From positions 1-29,356 of the forward strand of contig BQKZ01005597.1 of the NCBI GenBank assembly GCA_036244855.1: a stretch of DNA of 29,356 nt, given 5' to 3'. The DNA comes from Temnopleurus reevesii. Taxonomy: Eukaryota > Echinodermata > Echinoidea > Temnopleuroida > Temnopleuridae. Below are positions 1 through 10,217 of this stretch, one piece after another. Numbering within the stretch: the first letter of the stretch is position 1; each line of letters opens with the position of its first letter. Under the pieces are notes generated by a model that was not told the origin of the DNA, did not search any database, and saw only the letters and a program-made list of their open reading frames with translations. The position numbers were made by a program, and so were the translations under genes.

Positions 1-966
1 TCCAGTGTAGATCGCTAATTGTTTGTTGTGAAGAGATTGCAATCACTGTACAGATTATCACAATGATTGCCTTCTAAATGATTTTATTGCCTATTATAAG
101 TACATTAACAGTCTATCACATCAACAGAATGGCCTTGCAAATTCAATGGCAAGACAACTGTCTGCCAATGACTGTACTGTCTGTAATATAACTTCTTATT
201 TATTTCTTTCTGATATAATCTTTTGCAAACAAAACATAATTACCCATGATATTGAAGAAATGCTTATTTCAATTTTCAGAAATGCATTTCAATGATTAGA
301 TTCCAACATAGTCATTATTGAGATATATTTACGAGATTTATTATTGCTTTAGGTATAGAAAGTTCGAAATATTAAAATATTTAACCAGAACAAAGGAATG
401 GCGATATAAAAGGAAAAAAAACAGAAAAATATGTTAAAAGGGAAAGAAAAAAATTGAAGCAACTTATATCATTTTGCAGGTGATCAGCTTTTACAATTAT
501 TTTTTATCATTTTTTCAATTCAAAATTCTCTCTTTCTTTGGATACTTGCTTTCTATTATACTTGGATCCTGGAGTGAATTAATTTTGGCTCAATCTATCT
601 GATAATACAGTCCAATATTATAACGGAAAGAAATCATTGGATAACAAATTCAAGCCCTCTTGATAATCGTTTATTAAGCTATTTGTTAGGCATTTTATAT
701 TGCAGCCATCAATTTGAAGTATTTGTCCAATATAACTTCTTGTGGTTGAGCATGTGATTGACTGTAGGCACTCTATTGCTTCCTGTTTCTGGCATGTTAT
801 ATCTTTTGCTGAGCACTGCACAATGCAACTGTATGTGTAGATAGCAAAATCAATATGTATGATGAATTGTTAAACATTTAAATTGCGCTGATGCTCTTCA
901 CAATATTCTGGTTTAAAGATTCTAATTCATGCATGTTGCTAATGAATGTTGTTATACCTCATATAT

Positions 967-1149
967 AGGGGGTGTTGCTAAAAAAGTTTCAAGTAATAAA
1001 TCGCAAATCATCTGCAAATCAGTTGCCAATCGGAATGCGCATTTTTTTTGCGCACTATTTTGTATCTGCATTTTTTATAACACGCCAATGATTTTGATTG
1101 GCACTTTCCGATCAACTGCTACTGATCGCAACCTAAGAGCAACACCCCT
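967..1149. mobile_element. MITE with AGGGGGTGTTGCT terminal inverted repeats, copy 1
   Basis: It begins AGGGGGTGTTGCT and ends with the inverted form AGCAACACCCCT. About 180 bases long with no coding capacity. The interior has weak internal palindromes, including TTGCCAATCGG versus CCGATCAA-type segments and GCGCA runs. It shares ends, length and interior style with the element at 4167-4343. Target-site duplications are not clear. Non-autonomous DNA transposon; superfamily unassigned. Confidence 0.8.
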
Positions 1150-1174
1150 TTGTCTTAAAATACATGTGGCGTGG

Positions 1175-1463
1175 AGGTGCCTCGGTGTAGTGGTTTTGAC
1201 TCTCACCTTTCAACGAGAGGGTCATGGGTTTGAGTCCTACCCATGACGCTAATTTCCTTCAGCAAAAAAAAAATCATCCAATTTGCACTGCACTCAACTC
1301 GGATGAGGTTAATGGGTACCTGGCAGGAATATTTATTCTTTGAAATTCCTTGTGTGCTGGTGTATGCTGGGCTAAAAAGCCAGGGTAATTATAATGCAAA
1401 GCACCTTGAGCACTGAGCAGAGTGGATATGTGTGCTATAATTTGTATAATTTATGTTATTATC
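1175..1463 (+). mobile_element. tRNA-derived SINE, + strand
   Basis: The head (about 1177-1249) resembles a tRNA, with an A-box-like TGTAGTGG stretch and a B box GGGTTTGAGTCC at 1226-1237. The body includes a short A-run, a GGATGAGGTTAATGGGTACC segment and a tail ending near TGTGCTATAATTTGTATAAT. The copy at 26233-26516 on the other strand shares head, body order and tail, so this is one family. The tRNA fold is degraded and it is not a functional tRNA gene. The anticodon-loop region, TTTCAA, hints at a tRNA-Glu source, weakly. Confidence 0.8.
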
Positions 1464-2083
1464 TTTTTATGATTATTACATAAATTTAAGCTTGTTTCCC
1501 TTTGAATTGAGCTATTAAAGCATTGGTCCGAACCCATTGTAATTACATGTAGGATGCTCAGTAGAATAAAGACCCTCTTCAGCTAATTCATGTAAAAGTT
1601 GGTGAGTTCAAATTTTTCTGTTTGATGGAAACCCAGCAGATTCTGGTGTACATTGTGTACTATGAATGACCGTAGCAGGAAGGAAGGCAGAAGGAAAGCC
1701 GCTTATCTCACGTGTTTTTTGCCCTGGACAAGACATTGTGATCCTAAAATGTGTCATTGTAAGGGAATTTATGAAAGCCACATCCTCGAAAACTGTCTTT
1801 ATTTTATATGTAGTTTCAAGCAGTTTAGCACTAGATTGTACCTATATTTGAGTACAACAAACTTTCTATTACTTCTGGTGATTGTTGTTAAAAATAGGCA
1901 TGATGAATGCTTATTGAATGTGTATCTCATGAAATTACCATTTTAAGATCATTAAGAATTTGTTAAACATTTTTGGCAGAATAGTTTCCTTCTTATAGTT
2001 ATAGAAATACTGCTGTATATTCCTCAATGAATGTATACATTGCTATATCATGCTGCAAATATAAACAGATTTAGGGCGAAATA

Positions 2084-2260
2084 CAGTGGAACCTCGTTAT
2101 AAAGAGGTTGGATATAGCGAGATATCTGTTATAACAAGGTTATTTCATTGTTCCCAGCTCTTTATAGTTCTTTGTTTTTTAACCCTGATATAGTGAGGAA
2201 CCTGATATAACAAGGTAATTTTCATGGTCACAAGGACCTCGTTATAAAGAGGTTTCACTG
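2084..2260. mobile_element. TA-flanked MITE with CAGTGGAACCTCGTTATAAAGAGG ends (pogo/Tigger-like)
   Basis: It begins CAGTGGAACCTCGTTATA and ends with the inverted repeat TATAAAGAGGTTTCACTG. It is flanked directly by TA at 2082-2083 and 2261-2262, a TA target-site duplication. The 177-base element has no ORF. TA target and CAGTG ends fit the pogo/Tigger branch of Tc1-mariner, which is inference. The terminal repeat is itself an imperfect palindrome (CCTC...GAGG), and interior GATATAACAAGG segments repeat the theme. Confidence 0.85.
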
Positions 2261-3221
2261 TATCTACCAAATCTGTGAAGCTCCTGGAAAATGCATTGCA
2301 ATTTTGTTCTGCTGTAAAAGAAATGCAAATTGCATGCATTCATCACAGATCTTTAAAAAAAAAACCCCACTTAATAGCCGAGAAAAAAATAGACAACATC
2401 ATCAAATTTTGTTAATCATTTCCAAATCAGAATAGTAAATTATATTGCATATACTACAGTGTATGATTTCCCTTTGAAGAGCAAATTTTGGTCATTTTTT
2501 TTTAAACAGATACTACAACCTTTAGCAGGGATTGCTCAACTAAGCTACAAGGGCATGTAAAGAACAAGTTACAGTACAAGCAATTTATTGCATATTGATA
2601 CAGCCATTGTGATTTAACAATGCCAATCAGCTGCAATTTTTCAGTACTTTATTTCAATGGAAAACAATATCAGGATCTGTGAATGATTGAATATGTGATG
2701 GTGAAATGTTTTTCCTGTGGAATATTCACCATTATTCAGCCAAGGTGGGAAATGTTTGTGCCAAGGAAAGTTATGACCTGCCAAGTTTTGAAATTAATTG
2801 TGGTGTCGCCAACAAAATATGTTCCTGGCAAACTTCAGGGGAAAATTGTGAAATTAAATCAAACATTTCCTCTAGATGAATCATTTTTAGATGAATTCAT
2901 AGTGTTGTAATATTTTGCAATGCATTGATATGTGTTAAAAACACTGCAAAAAAAAAGCAAGAAGTGAACAAACAGGAGAGTTTGTGGTATTTGTCAATTA
3001 GTCCCCATATTTTTGAGTGAAAGTTGAATAAAATATTTCTATGGTACATAATGCACATGATTTCCCTAGATGGCAAGTACATGTAGGTTAAGATTAAAGT
3101 ATGATTTTTTTTACTTCTGTCGCGCAATAAATGAATAAAGAAATAGATGTGGAAATAGATATGGTGGTGTACAATTTTTATTGTAAAACGATGCCATGTT
3201 ATTTTTGTTTTGCCCTCATTT

Positions 3222-3388
3222 ACAGAATGTTGCTATTGATAAGAGTTACAAGTGGATAATGTTGACTGCTAAATTATTATTTCTCCATGATGTCTTTTTG
3301 CTCTTCATCTTTTTTTCAGGAGACAAGCGAGAATGTGATGCTCGACAAGGTGGTATACAATGTTGCTTGCCATGGGAGTGTGTGATTT
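3222..3388 (+). pseudogene. Decayed tandem duplicate of the motif-S exon and its upstream intron edge
   Basis: This segment matches about 3402-3566, roughly 180 bases downstream, including the intron end, polypyrimidine tract, acceptor AG (3318-3319) and the first two-thirds of the motif-S exon. In the frame used by the functional exon it reads Arg-Gln-Ala-Arg-Met and then TGA at 3336-3338, where the functional copy has Trp. The similarity ends after gtgtgtgat at about 3388, so the conserved Cys to YGMV part and the donor site are missing. If its intact-looking acceptor were used, the transcript would be truncated. I call it a dead exon copy. A cryptic exon that lowers expression cannot be excluded. 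Confidence 0.8.
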
Positions 3389-3497
3389 TTAAAGATTGAA
3401 AGCCAGACTGTTGTTATTGATAAGAGTTTTAAGTGATAATATTGATGGTCAAATTACCATTCCTCCATATTTCCTTTTTCTCTTCATCTTGTTACAG

Positions 3498-3605
3498 GAG
3501 ACAAGCGAGAACGTGGCTCTCGACAGGGTGGTATACAATGTTGCTTGCCATGGATGTGTGTGATGAAATCAACGTCTACGGCATGGTTAGCGAAGATTAT
3601 TGCAA
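3498..3605 (+). CDS. ST6GALNAC-like: ST6GalNAc-type sialyltransferase, internal exon with sialyl motif S
   Basis: Internal coding exon of a CAZy family GT29 sialyltransferase. These are type II Golgi membrane enzymes that move sialic acid from CMP-sialic acid to glycan acceptors. The frame starts with one base of a split codon, then reads Arg-Gln-Ala-Arg-Thr-Trp, the sialyl motif S core LSTGWYTMLLAMDVCDEINV, then Tyr-Gly-Met-Val and Asp-Tyr-Cys. The STGW and YGMV signatures are typical of ST6GalNAc III-VI. The motif-S cysteine (codon 3559-3561) is the one that in this family is disulfide-bonded to motif L. The acceptor is ttacag at 3492-3497 after a pyrimidine tract. The donor is gtaagtat from 3606. 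The exon ends on AA, and the next exon starts with G, restoring a Lys codon in frame. The preceding exon, which should carry motif L, was not found here. Family assignment is firm; the paralogue is not determined. Confidence 0.88.
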
Positions 3606-4166
3606 GTAAGTATCGGTTTCCGTGTCTGACATTTACCAGAGTTAATCAGACTTTGAATAATTTTTGTCAATTTATTCTTGATCATACACAGTTTGGCCTT
3701 AAAGTATCCCTCATCATATTTATTTTATTTTTCATTTCTTTTAATTTCTCTGTTTTTAAAACAATCTATACAAAGGTGTGTGGACAGTTCATAAACTTCA
3801 AAGTAATGTAAGAAGTGCTGTTTTATCAAAAGGATTGTTTTCTCCTTCTTTGGTTTCTTTTATTTCATTTTTATTCCTAACAGAGCTTTCTGAAGATATA
3901 TTATAGTCAGGAAACATTTAAAGTAGGACTATCATTTTCAGGATGAAAGCCACAAATTTCCTTACACTCCAAACATACTATTTTTTATAGTCTAGAATTA
4001 TGTTGCTAAAACCTATGGTCTTTATAAATTAGTATGTTAAGCACGTTTACATTTCAAACATGTGATGTTTGTTCTGCTGAGATCAAGTGGAAGATTTGTG
4101 AATGTGTGGGATTATAATCATAATTAGCCCTCTCCATACTGTTCATGGCAGATCGTAACTGAACTT

Positions 4167-4343
4167 AGGGGGTGTTGCTCAAAGGTTGCAATTGATCGCA
4201 AGTTGCAGTTGATCGGTGCGCGCCAATCAAAATCATTGTTTTATGCGCGTCTTGTTGAATGCGCACACCACGCGTGAATGAAAATGCGCGTTGCAATTTG
4301 CAAAGTTCAGTTGATTTGCAGTTGATTTTGAGCAACACCCCCT
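4167..4343. mobile_element. MITE with AGGGGGTGTTGCTC terminal inverted repeats, copy 2
   Basis: Starts AGGGGGTGTTGCTCAAA and ends TTTTGAGCAACACCCCCT, a near-perfect terminal inverted repeat. The interior is rich in GCGC and in TTGATCGCAAGTTGCAGTTGATC-like direct and inverted segments, shown here only in part. Second copy of the family at 967-1149, within the same gene. Confidence 0.82.
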
Positions 4344-4892
4344 TTGGGTGAGAAGTTTGTGTGGACTTTGATCAGAGCATGTTGCTATGAAACAGAAACA
4401 GAAACACTCATTTCCATGGAGAATGTGTGCCATTAATTTGCATTTGGAAATTCCCAGAGAAAGAACAATTGGAAATGAAAAGTTTACACAATTAGCACAC
4501 TGTAGCCACAGAAACAGATGATTAAATATATATATTTTTTTTTTTATTACAGCCAATTTATTGCAGATTGTAAAGGGCGAGTTGATAGATTACAAGTTCA
4601 TTGAAATGGTTCACTTTTATGATATTTAACCTTGTGATAATAAAACCATATCCAATGATATTCGATGACCCTAAATATATAGTATCAATAAAAGTGCCAC
4701 TTCAAGAAAGAGCTTCAAATAATCTGCAGACAACCCAGATCTGTCAATAAACCTAAATTTATAATTTGTAGTTTGAAGTTTGATCAAACCCTTTGGTCAA
4801 CAAATAACAATGGAATTAGATAGGAAATAGCTTACTCTTGCCCCTCTTAACATTGTAAGTTGTTGCAAATAATGAATAATACATTATGAATA

Positions 4893-6460
4893 AAAATTTT
4901 ACTAACCATATTAATTCCATCCTCAATGTCAAAAACTTTGATACAATTTGTTTTAAAATTATTCAAGGGTAAGGAATTGAGCTAGAACTTAGAAGCACTT
5001 TCTTCACAAATTCTTGGACATTGCTAACAGTGTATATACCCTAAGAAATTAAAATAAAAAGTTATATTTTATTTTTCTCCCTTTACACCATTAAGAGCTT
5101 TTATAAAGAAGGCTAATGCTCTGTTTGGACAGGGTATTTGACACATTGGCCAACAAGATTGCAGTTTTACAAACACAGTGCAAGTCACAATTTTTTGTTT
5201 AACTCATAAAGCTCAGGACAATGGGATAACAGTGTGATCACACAGCCATATCTATTGCTTGAAGCTTTATAGTGATAACAGATAACCATATGATTCTGAC
5301 TTGCACCTGCCTCCAAAGTGATACTTTTCTCTATTTATGAGAAGACAAATACATGTTCATAATGGGGTCAAACGTAATGTTTGCTGATATTCATAGGTAT
5401 TGCATAGAACGGTATCTTGATATTGGTTTTATTGTGTGACAAACAGATGGGGGAGTAGGAAGGGGGATTTTTTTTTTCAATTTGTACAAAGTGTTTGAAT
5501 GCATTCATTACTAGGAATTTCATGTTCAAATTACCATTGTTAGTTATTTATTCAGTCTACTTTATAGACGGTAGCTCTTTCAGTAATAAATACTGCTCTA
5601 CAGAGGGGCTATATCTGTACAAATAAAACAATTAAAAAAAAACTAGTTTAAAGGTCATTCCATGAAATAATGAGCTTTTTTAACGATTTTACTCACCATA
5701 TTAATTCCATCCTCAATACGAAAAACTTTGATGCAATTTATTTGAAAATTACAGATTTCAGATTTTTAGAAAATTCAATGGTAAGGAATTGAGCTAAAAG
5801 CGCTTTCTTCACAAATTCTTGGACACTGCTAAAAGTATCAGAAAAAATCAGAAAGTCATCTTTTATTTTTCTCTGTATCTACACCATTAATAGGTTTTAT
5901 AAAGAGGGCTGATGCTCTGTTTGGACAGGGTATTTGACACATCGGCCAACAAGATTGCAATTTTACAAATGCTGTGCAAGTCACAATTCTTTGTTTAAAG
6001 CTCAGGACAATGGGATAACAGTGTGATCACATGGCCATATCTATTGCTTGAAGCTTTATAGTGATAACAGATAACCATATGAGTCTAACTTGCACCTGCC
6101 TCCAAAGTGATACTTCACTCTATTTATGAGAAAACAAATACATGTTCATAATGGGGTCAAACGTAATGTTTGCTGATATTCATAGGTATTGCATAGAAAG
6201 GTACCTTGATCTTGATTTTATTGTTTGACAAACAGATGGGGGAGTGGGAAAGGGGATTTTTTTTCAATTTGTGCAAAGTGTTTTAATGCACTCATTACCA
6301 GGAATTTCATGTTCAAATTACCATTGTTAGTTATTTATTCAGTCTACTTTATAGAGGGTAGCTCTTTCAGTAATAAATACTGCTCTACGAAGGGGCCATA
6401 TCTGTACAATTAGAACAAAACTAAGGTAGAGGTCATTCCATGAAATAATGAGCATTTTGA
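4893..6460 (+). repeat. Tandem duplication of a ~0.79 kb intronic unit
   Basis: Unit 1 (about 4893-5686) and unit 2 (about 5687-6460) carry the same order of segments. For example, GCTCTGTTTGGACAGGG is near 5118 and again near 5914, and GGTCATTCCATGAAATAATG near 5653 and again near 6431. The offset drifts between about 778 and 796 through small indels. The units differ by many substitutions, so this is an old duplication. No coding frame is conserved between them. Confidence 0.88.
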
Positions 6461-7007
6461 ATGTGCCACGGAAATATTTGTAAGCTTCAATGCAAATCAA
6501 AGATATCATCAGGATTGCACAGAATTTGGGAAGGGGCAAGATTTATCCCTAAGTTTATGGAATGATCTGTTGGTTTGTATTTTAGACCCCCCCCCCTTCC
6601 CCTAAACAAAATAGATCAATAAGAATGGGTCAGTAAATGAATTTAAAACCCCATCAAAATACGAAGTGAAGCCCAAAATATATTGGTCTTGGACGATCAC
6701 ATTCTCTCGTATTATGCCATGTCACTTTTGTGAAAGTTGTATGTTCATTCCTGCATATTGTTTGAAAAACAACTCAGTTTGAAAGTGGAAAGATGTCAAA
6801 GCAGCAGGCAAAAATCAATTCCATTCTGATCAGTGCTCTAAAACTGGAAGAGAAATGTTTTTGAATAGAAATGTTTTGAGCAGAATAGTTGTGAAGAAAT
6901 CTATTGTTCATGTAACACCTGTAGCCCTCTGTGAAGATTAGATTGCAGTGTTATTGTCTATGATCTAATTAAATTTCTCTATTTTCATCTTGAAACCCAT
7001 CCTGCAG

Positions 7008-7332
7008 GGAGCATCCAAATGAAAAGGTGCCTTACCACTACTACGACCCTTCCTCAAAACCGGAGTGTGCATACTACCACACCAGTGAGGTACGGCTATC
7101 TAGCGGTCATCTCTTCATCACCGAGAAGGCCGTCTTCGCCAGGTGGTCAAGCATCTACAACATCCATTTCCACTTCCCGGCCTGGACTCCGCGGCCGTAC
7201 AGCGTCAGCGACACGCTAAGAACTCCTTTCCTCTTGCGCTACCAAATAGCAAACAATCGACTCTTTGCAAAGTACCCCTTCTGGAAGCTCTACTTCCATT
7301 TTGCTGGAATATTTTACCCCCTGGTGCATTGA
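7008..7332 (+). CDS. ST6GALNAC-like: ST6GalNAc-type sialyltransferase, terminal coding exon (motifs III and VS)
   Basis: Last coding exon of the same GT29 gene, 107 full codons plus the split Lys. The acceptor is ctgcag ending at 7007; the first base completes the codon left open at 3605. It reads Glu-His-Pro-Asn, then Val-Pro-Tyr-His-Tyr-Tyr-Asp (7027-7047), which is sialyl motif III. Next is His-Leu-Phe-Ile-Thr-Glu (7108-7125), the H-x4-E motif VS whose His is the catalytic base in structurally studied family members. IYNIHFHFPAW follows, matching the usual C-terminal end of ST6GalNAc III-VI. The frame then continues for about 45 residues with a hydrophobic, aromatic end before TGA at 7330-7332. 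Known family members, as I recall them, stop much sooner after this point. GC content here is clearly above the flanks, as expected of coding sequence. The likely product sialylates GalNAc or ganglioside-type acceptors in the Golgi; the acceptor cannot be read from the sequence. Confidence 0.9.
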
Positions 7333-8335
7333 TGAAGGGGGCTGCTGTAGATAGCGTATCTTTGTTTCGTCATTGTCTGTCCGTGTCACTGTAAACGTGT
7401 TTGTGTCGTTGATGTTAATTGCTTATTTGAATGATGAAATATACGCAGGAGACTTTATTATGCACATGTCAATGGATGCTATGTGAATATATGAAGCTAT
7501 TGACGGAGATACAAGGAAGGAGTGACATGGAGGGAAGGAAGCCGATGGAATGAATGGAAAGTGTTTTCATATTGAAATGCAGACCGTTTTGATGTTTGAA
7601 AGTGTACACGATGCTGTTCGAGTAAAAATTATCTGAACCTGTGAACGATGCATTATGAGAAAGACGGAGTCATCCAAGCATTATTTATCACCCTACATGA
7701 TTGGATGATCGACAGTCACATGATCTACTTGCTGAACTGTGATTGGTGCAACACACGATGCTCAACCACCCATCTGCATCTTTTTGCCAACATTAAGCTT
7801 CAGATGTAACCACCTCTACCAGGCATCAAGTCTCGACCGTTCTCATAACTGTGGCGATTAGATTCCACTGTTGCTTGTTAAAGCAGTACTCGATACCTTA
7901 CTTTGTAAAGCTGCTCCCATCAAAGTATCATGTGAAAAACTTGATTAAATTCTAGTGTCATGTTTGATAATGATGAGGATGTTGCAGCACACATGTTTGT
8001 CGCACATGATAGTAATGAAGCTCCACTGGTTCTACCCGTCCGTTCACTATGTTCAGTTATCTATTAAAGCTGTTTCCATAGAAATGTCTTTTATTTATGA
8101 AAATGAAGAGTTTGTTGAACGCTAGGATACTGTTTGCATTTGAGAACCTGCTAATGATTTACAGGTGACATTTGGAGCAGGATGGAGATATGTGTTGAAA
8201 CACTCTTGCTCTTCAATCAACTGGAAATCATAATGTAGACTTTATGCACATCAATTTGATACTCACACACAAGTATTTGTAATCTTGCATCATCTTTTTT
8301 TAAAAAATCAATAAAATGAAAATCAAATGCTATAA
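7333..8335 (+). other. 3' untranslated region of the sialyltransferase gene
   Basis: The region follows the TGA stop without another plausible coding frame. It runs to the AATAAA at 8310-8315, so the 3'UTR would be about 1 kb. Its base composition falls gradually back to the AT-rich background. The exact cleavage site is not determined. Confidence 0.6.
8310..8315 (+). promoter_or_regulatory. Candidate polyadenylation signal AATAAA
   Basis: A canonical AATAAA hexamer lies about 980 bases after the stop codon. Further AT-rich sequence downstream contains other near-matches, so alternative poly(A) sites are possible. Confidence 0.5.
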
Positions 8336-10217
8336 TAGAATCAAGTTTTATTGAGTTAATATGGATTAGTGGAAGGACATCTTTCAATGAATTGCATCAT
8401 TTAAATTCACAAAAGAAGTTAACTCTCCTGTATCCATGAATAAAAAATTTAAACAATAGTCACACAGGTCATAGGGCTTTTGAGAAAACAATTTAGAGTA
8501 AGTTATAGCTTTGAATTACATGCAAAAGAAGATTATTTATCCATGGATAAAACATAAAACCCAACAAACAAACTTCGCATTTCGGGGAAAAAAGCCATAG
8601 ATAACATGAATACTCTCGTAGAGACACTTGTTGCTCAATTCAGACTAGCATTGATGAATATATATGGAAGGAAGCAAGAAATGTTGAACAGGAAAGGTCC
8701 GCCAGTTCGCTACGCTATTTTTCATGGAAACAAAAGGACGGAAGCATACAGATGATATATAATTTTCTTATAAGTGATGCTGGGCATTGCACTCCCTTGT
8801 AAAACCTGTATATCTTCGACCCCATATGGGACCATGACGGCATACGAGTGAGGCTTGAGTCCTTTTTATCTACCCCCATCCCTTGTTTTATCCAATGTAA
8901 ACTGTGTATGATTCATGATGCTCAATCTAGACGTGTACAGTTTTTTCCATGCGTCTGACTGGGACAGCTTTGTAGTAATCAATGTCTGATATTGATTTTC
9001 ATATTACATGTAGTAAGTAACATGATGAGAGTGGATGAGTCGACCAATATTAGGTTTTAGAGCCTTGGAGAGATTCGTCCAAAGTATTGCAGAGGTACTA
9101 GCCTCATGGAATATTTATGAGGATAGAAATTAAAATGTGAATCATCAAACAGCTGAACCAAATATTTTCCCATAACAGAAAGCTTTGGTTATTGTTATCG
9201 TGCTTTGTTTTATGAGAAAATATTTTGTTCACATTTTAATGTTTACCCTCCAGCAAAATTCAGAGGGTTGGCAATCTATGTTGTAGAAATGAAATATAGA
9301 CTTTTGCCATGATAATGTCAATCTTGTGTGTCATTGTGCCAAACAAGGTGAAATAAGATATTTGTACACAAGGAAAGCTCGCAATTCATAAAGGTCACAA
9401 CAAAATTGAAATATTTTTTTATATCCTAGATTAAAGAAATTACAGCATCTCTTTAAGAAATGTTCTTCTCAACTAGAGTAAATAATCACTAAAAAATGTC
9501 CAAATAATACAGACTGAAACAGACTACATTAGGTTAACAAATTGAAAAGAATTTATCTCTGATTTTTGTATAGACAAAATTTTTCATGAATCTGATATAA
9601 AAAAAAAAATTCATCTTCATTTCTAATTGTATTAATCCCATTTGATAAGTTATTTAGGTGAATTCATGAACGTTCTTAAAAGAGTTGAAATGAAGAAAGC
9701 TTGGTGATAATATTTACATTCTCTATTAAATGTTTAACTGCATCCAAACTTGACAAAAACAATTTTGAATGAGTTCTGTTACCAAATGCCGAATTGAATC
9801 ATTGTCAAGACCCTGTTTGATGAAAGTCCATAAAGGAATGACGTTCAAAAGCTCGGAGATTAATTAATCTACTGTTATGCTTGATTTTTCTGTCTCGTTA
9901 TCATTTTCATCAGCATTCTGTCAAATATTGATTTTGATAGACCCACCTGTGTCTTGTGCAGTTTCGCATTTCCCATCTACACTTATAGCGTCCATGTATT
10001 CAGCACTAATATCCTCTTTTATCAAGCACAATATTATTACACTGAAATGTGGTCGCATGTACTTGCACTGAACCATAATTTATTTTGTATCTTTACTTCT
10101 TTTTTCATATTTCATGTAATGTTTTCATTTCTTTGTATACTTATACTCTCGGATTCATGCAGAATAATAGATAGGTATTTATTTTCCTTTCACATATCCT
10201 TCCTCTACCATGTTTTT
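8336..10217. other. Intergenic, no gene recognised
   Basis: AT-rich DNA between the sialyltransferase 3' end and the first large duplicated block. Short open frames near 9877-10283 have low-complexity, Ile/Phe/Ser-rich translations and no recognisable motif. One long imperfect inverted repeat (9129-9241) is listed separately. Confidence 0.6.
9129..9241. repeat. Long imperfect inverted repeat (foldback)
   Basis: The left arm has ATTAAAATGTGAA followed after a 14-base interruption by CAAATATTTTCCCATAA. The right arm has TTATGAGAAAATATTTTG then TTCACATTTTAAT, the inverse in the same order. The transcript would form a stem-loop of about 110 bases. It could be a small MITE or a polymorphic hairpin; no target-site duplication was confirmed. 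Confidence 0.6.

Larger units (their letters stand above)
1..3497 (+). other. Intron (3' part) upstream of the motif-S exon
   Basis: This stretch precedes the first recognised exon and should be intronic to the sialyltransferase gene, since the motif-S exon needs upstream coding exons. I found no motif L, signal anchor or other convincing exon in any frame. It holds a MITE (967-1149), a tRNA-derived SINE (1175-1463), a TA-flanked MITE (2084-2260) and the dead exon copy (3222-3388). The remainder (1-966, 1464-2083, 2261-3221) is AT-rich with no feature I can support. Confidence 0.6.
3606..7007 (+). other. Intron between motif-S exon and terminal exon
   Basis: Bounded by donor gtaagtat at 3606 and acceptor ctgcag ending at 7007. 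It interrupts a Lys codon after its second base. It contains a MITE at 4167-4343, a tandem duplication of about 0.79 kb (4893-6460) and a short poly-C run near 6587-6596. The stretches 3606-4166, 4344-4892 and 6461-7007 are AT-rich with no coding or RNA signal. Confidence 0.85.

Noticed and set aside
1177..1249. Possible tRNA gene
   Set aside because: It is the degraded head of a SINE, with an imperfect B box, poor stem pairing and a SINE body following. The same applies to the minus-strand copy near 26450-26514.
2683..2910. 75-codon frame with a segment LKLIVVSPTKYVPG that faintly recalls the region before motif S in GT29 enzymes
   Set aside because: No credible splice donor, no continuity of family residues, AT-rich background composition and an ordinary stop. 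Similarity is too weak to call an exon.
3196..3399. Open frame over the duplicated exon region
   Set aside because: It reads the dead exon copy in the wrong frame; the homologous frame is stopped at 3336-3338.
3545..3811. 88-codon frame over the motif-S exon
   Set aside because: It is a shifted frame running through the exon into the intron; the true frame gives sialyl motif S and ends at the donor site at 3606.
6430..6572. Possible small MITE with GGTCATTCCAT ends
   Set aside because: GGTCATTCCAT and ATGGAATGATC are inverted, but the left end is part of the 0.79 kb duplicated unit and also occurs at 5653 without a right end, so the match is probably fortuitous.
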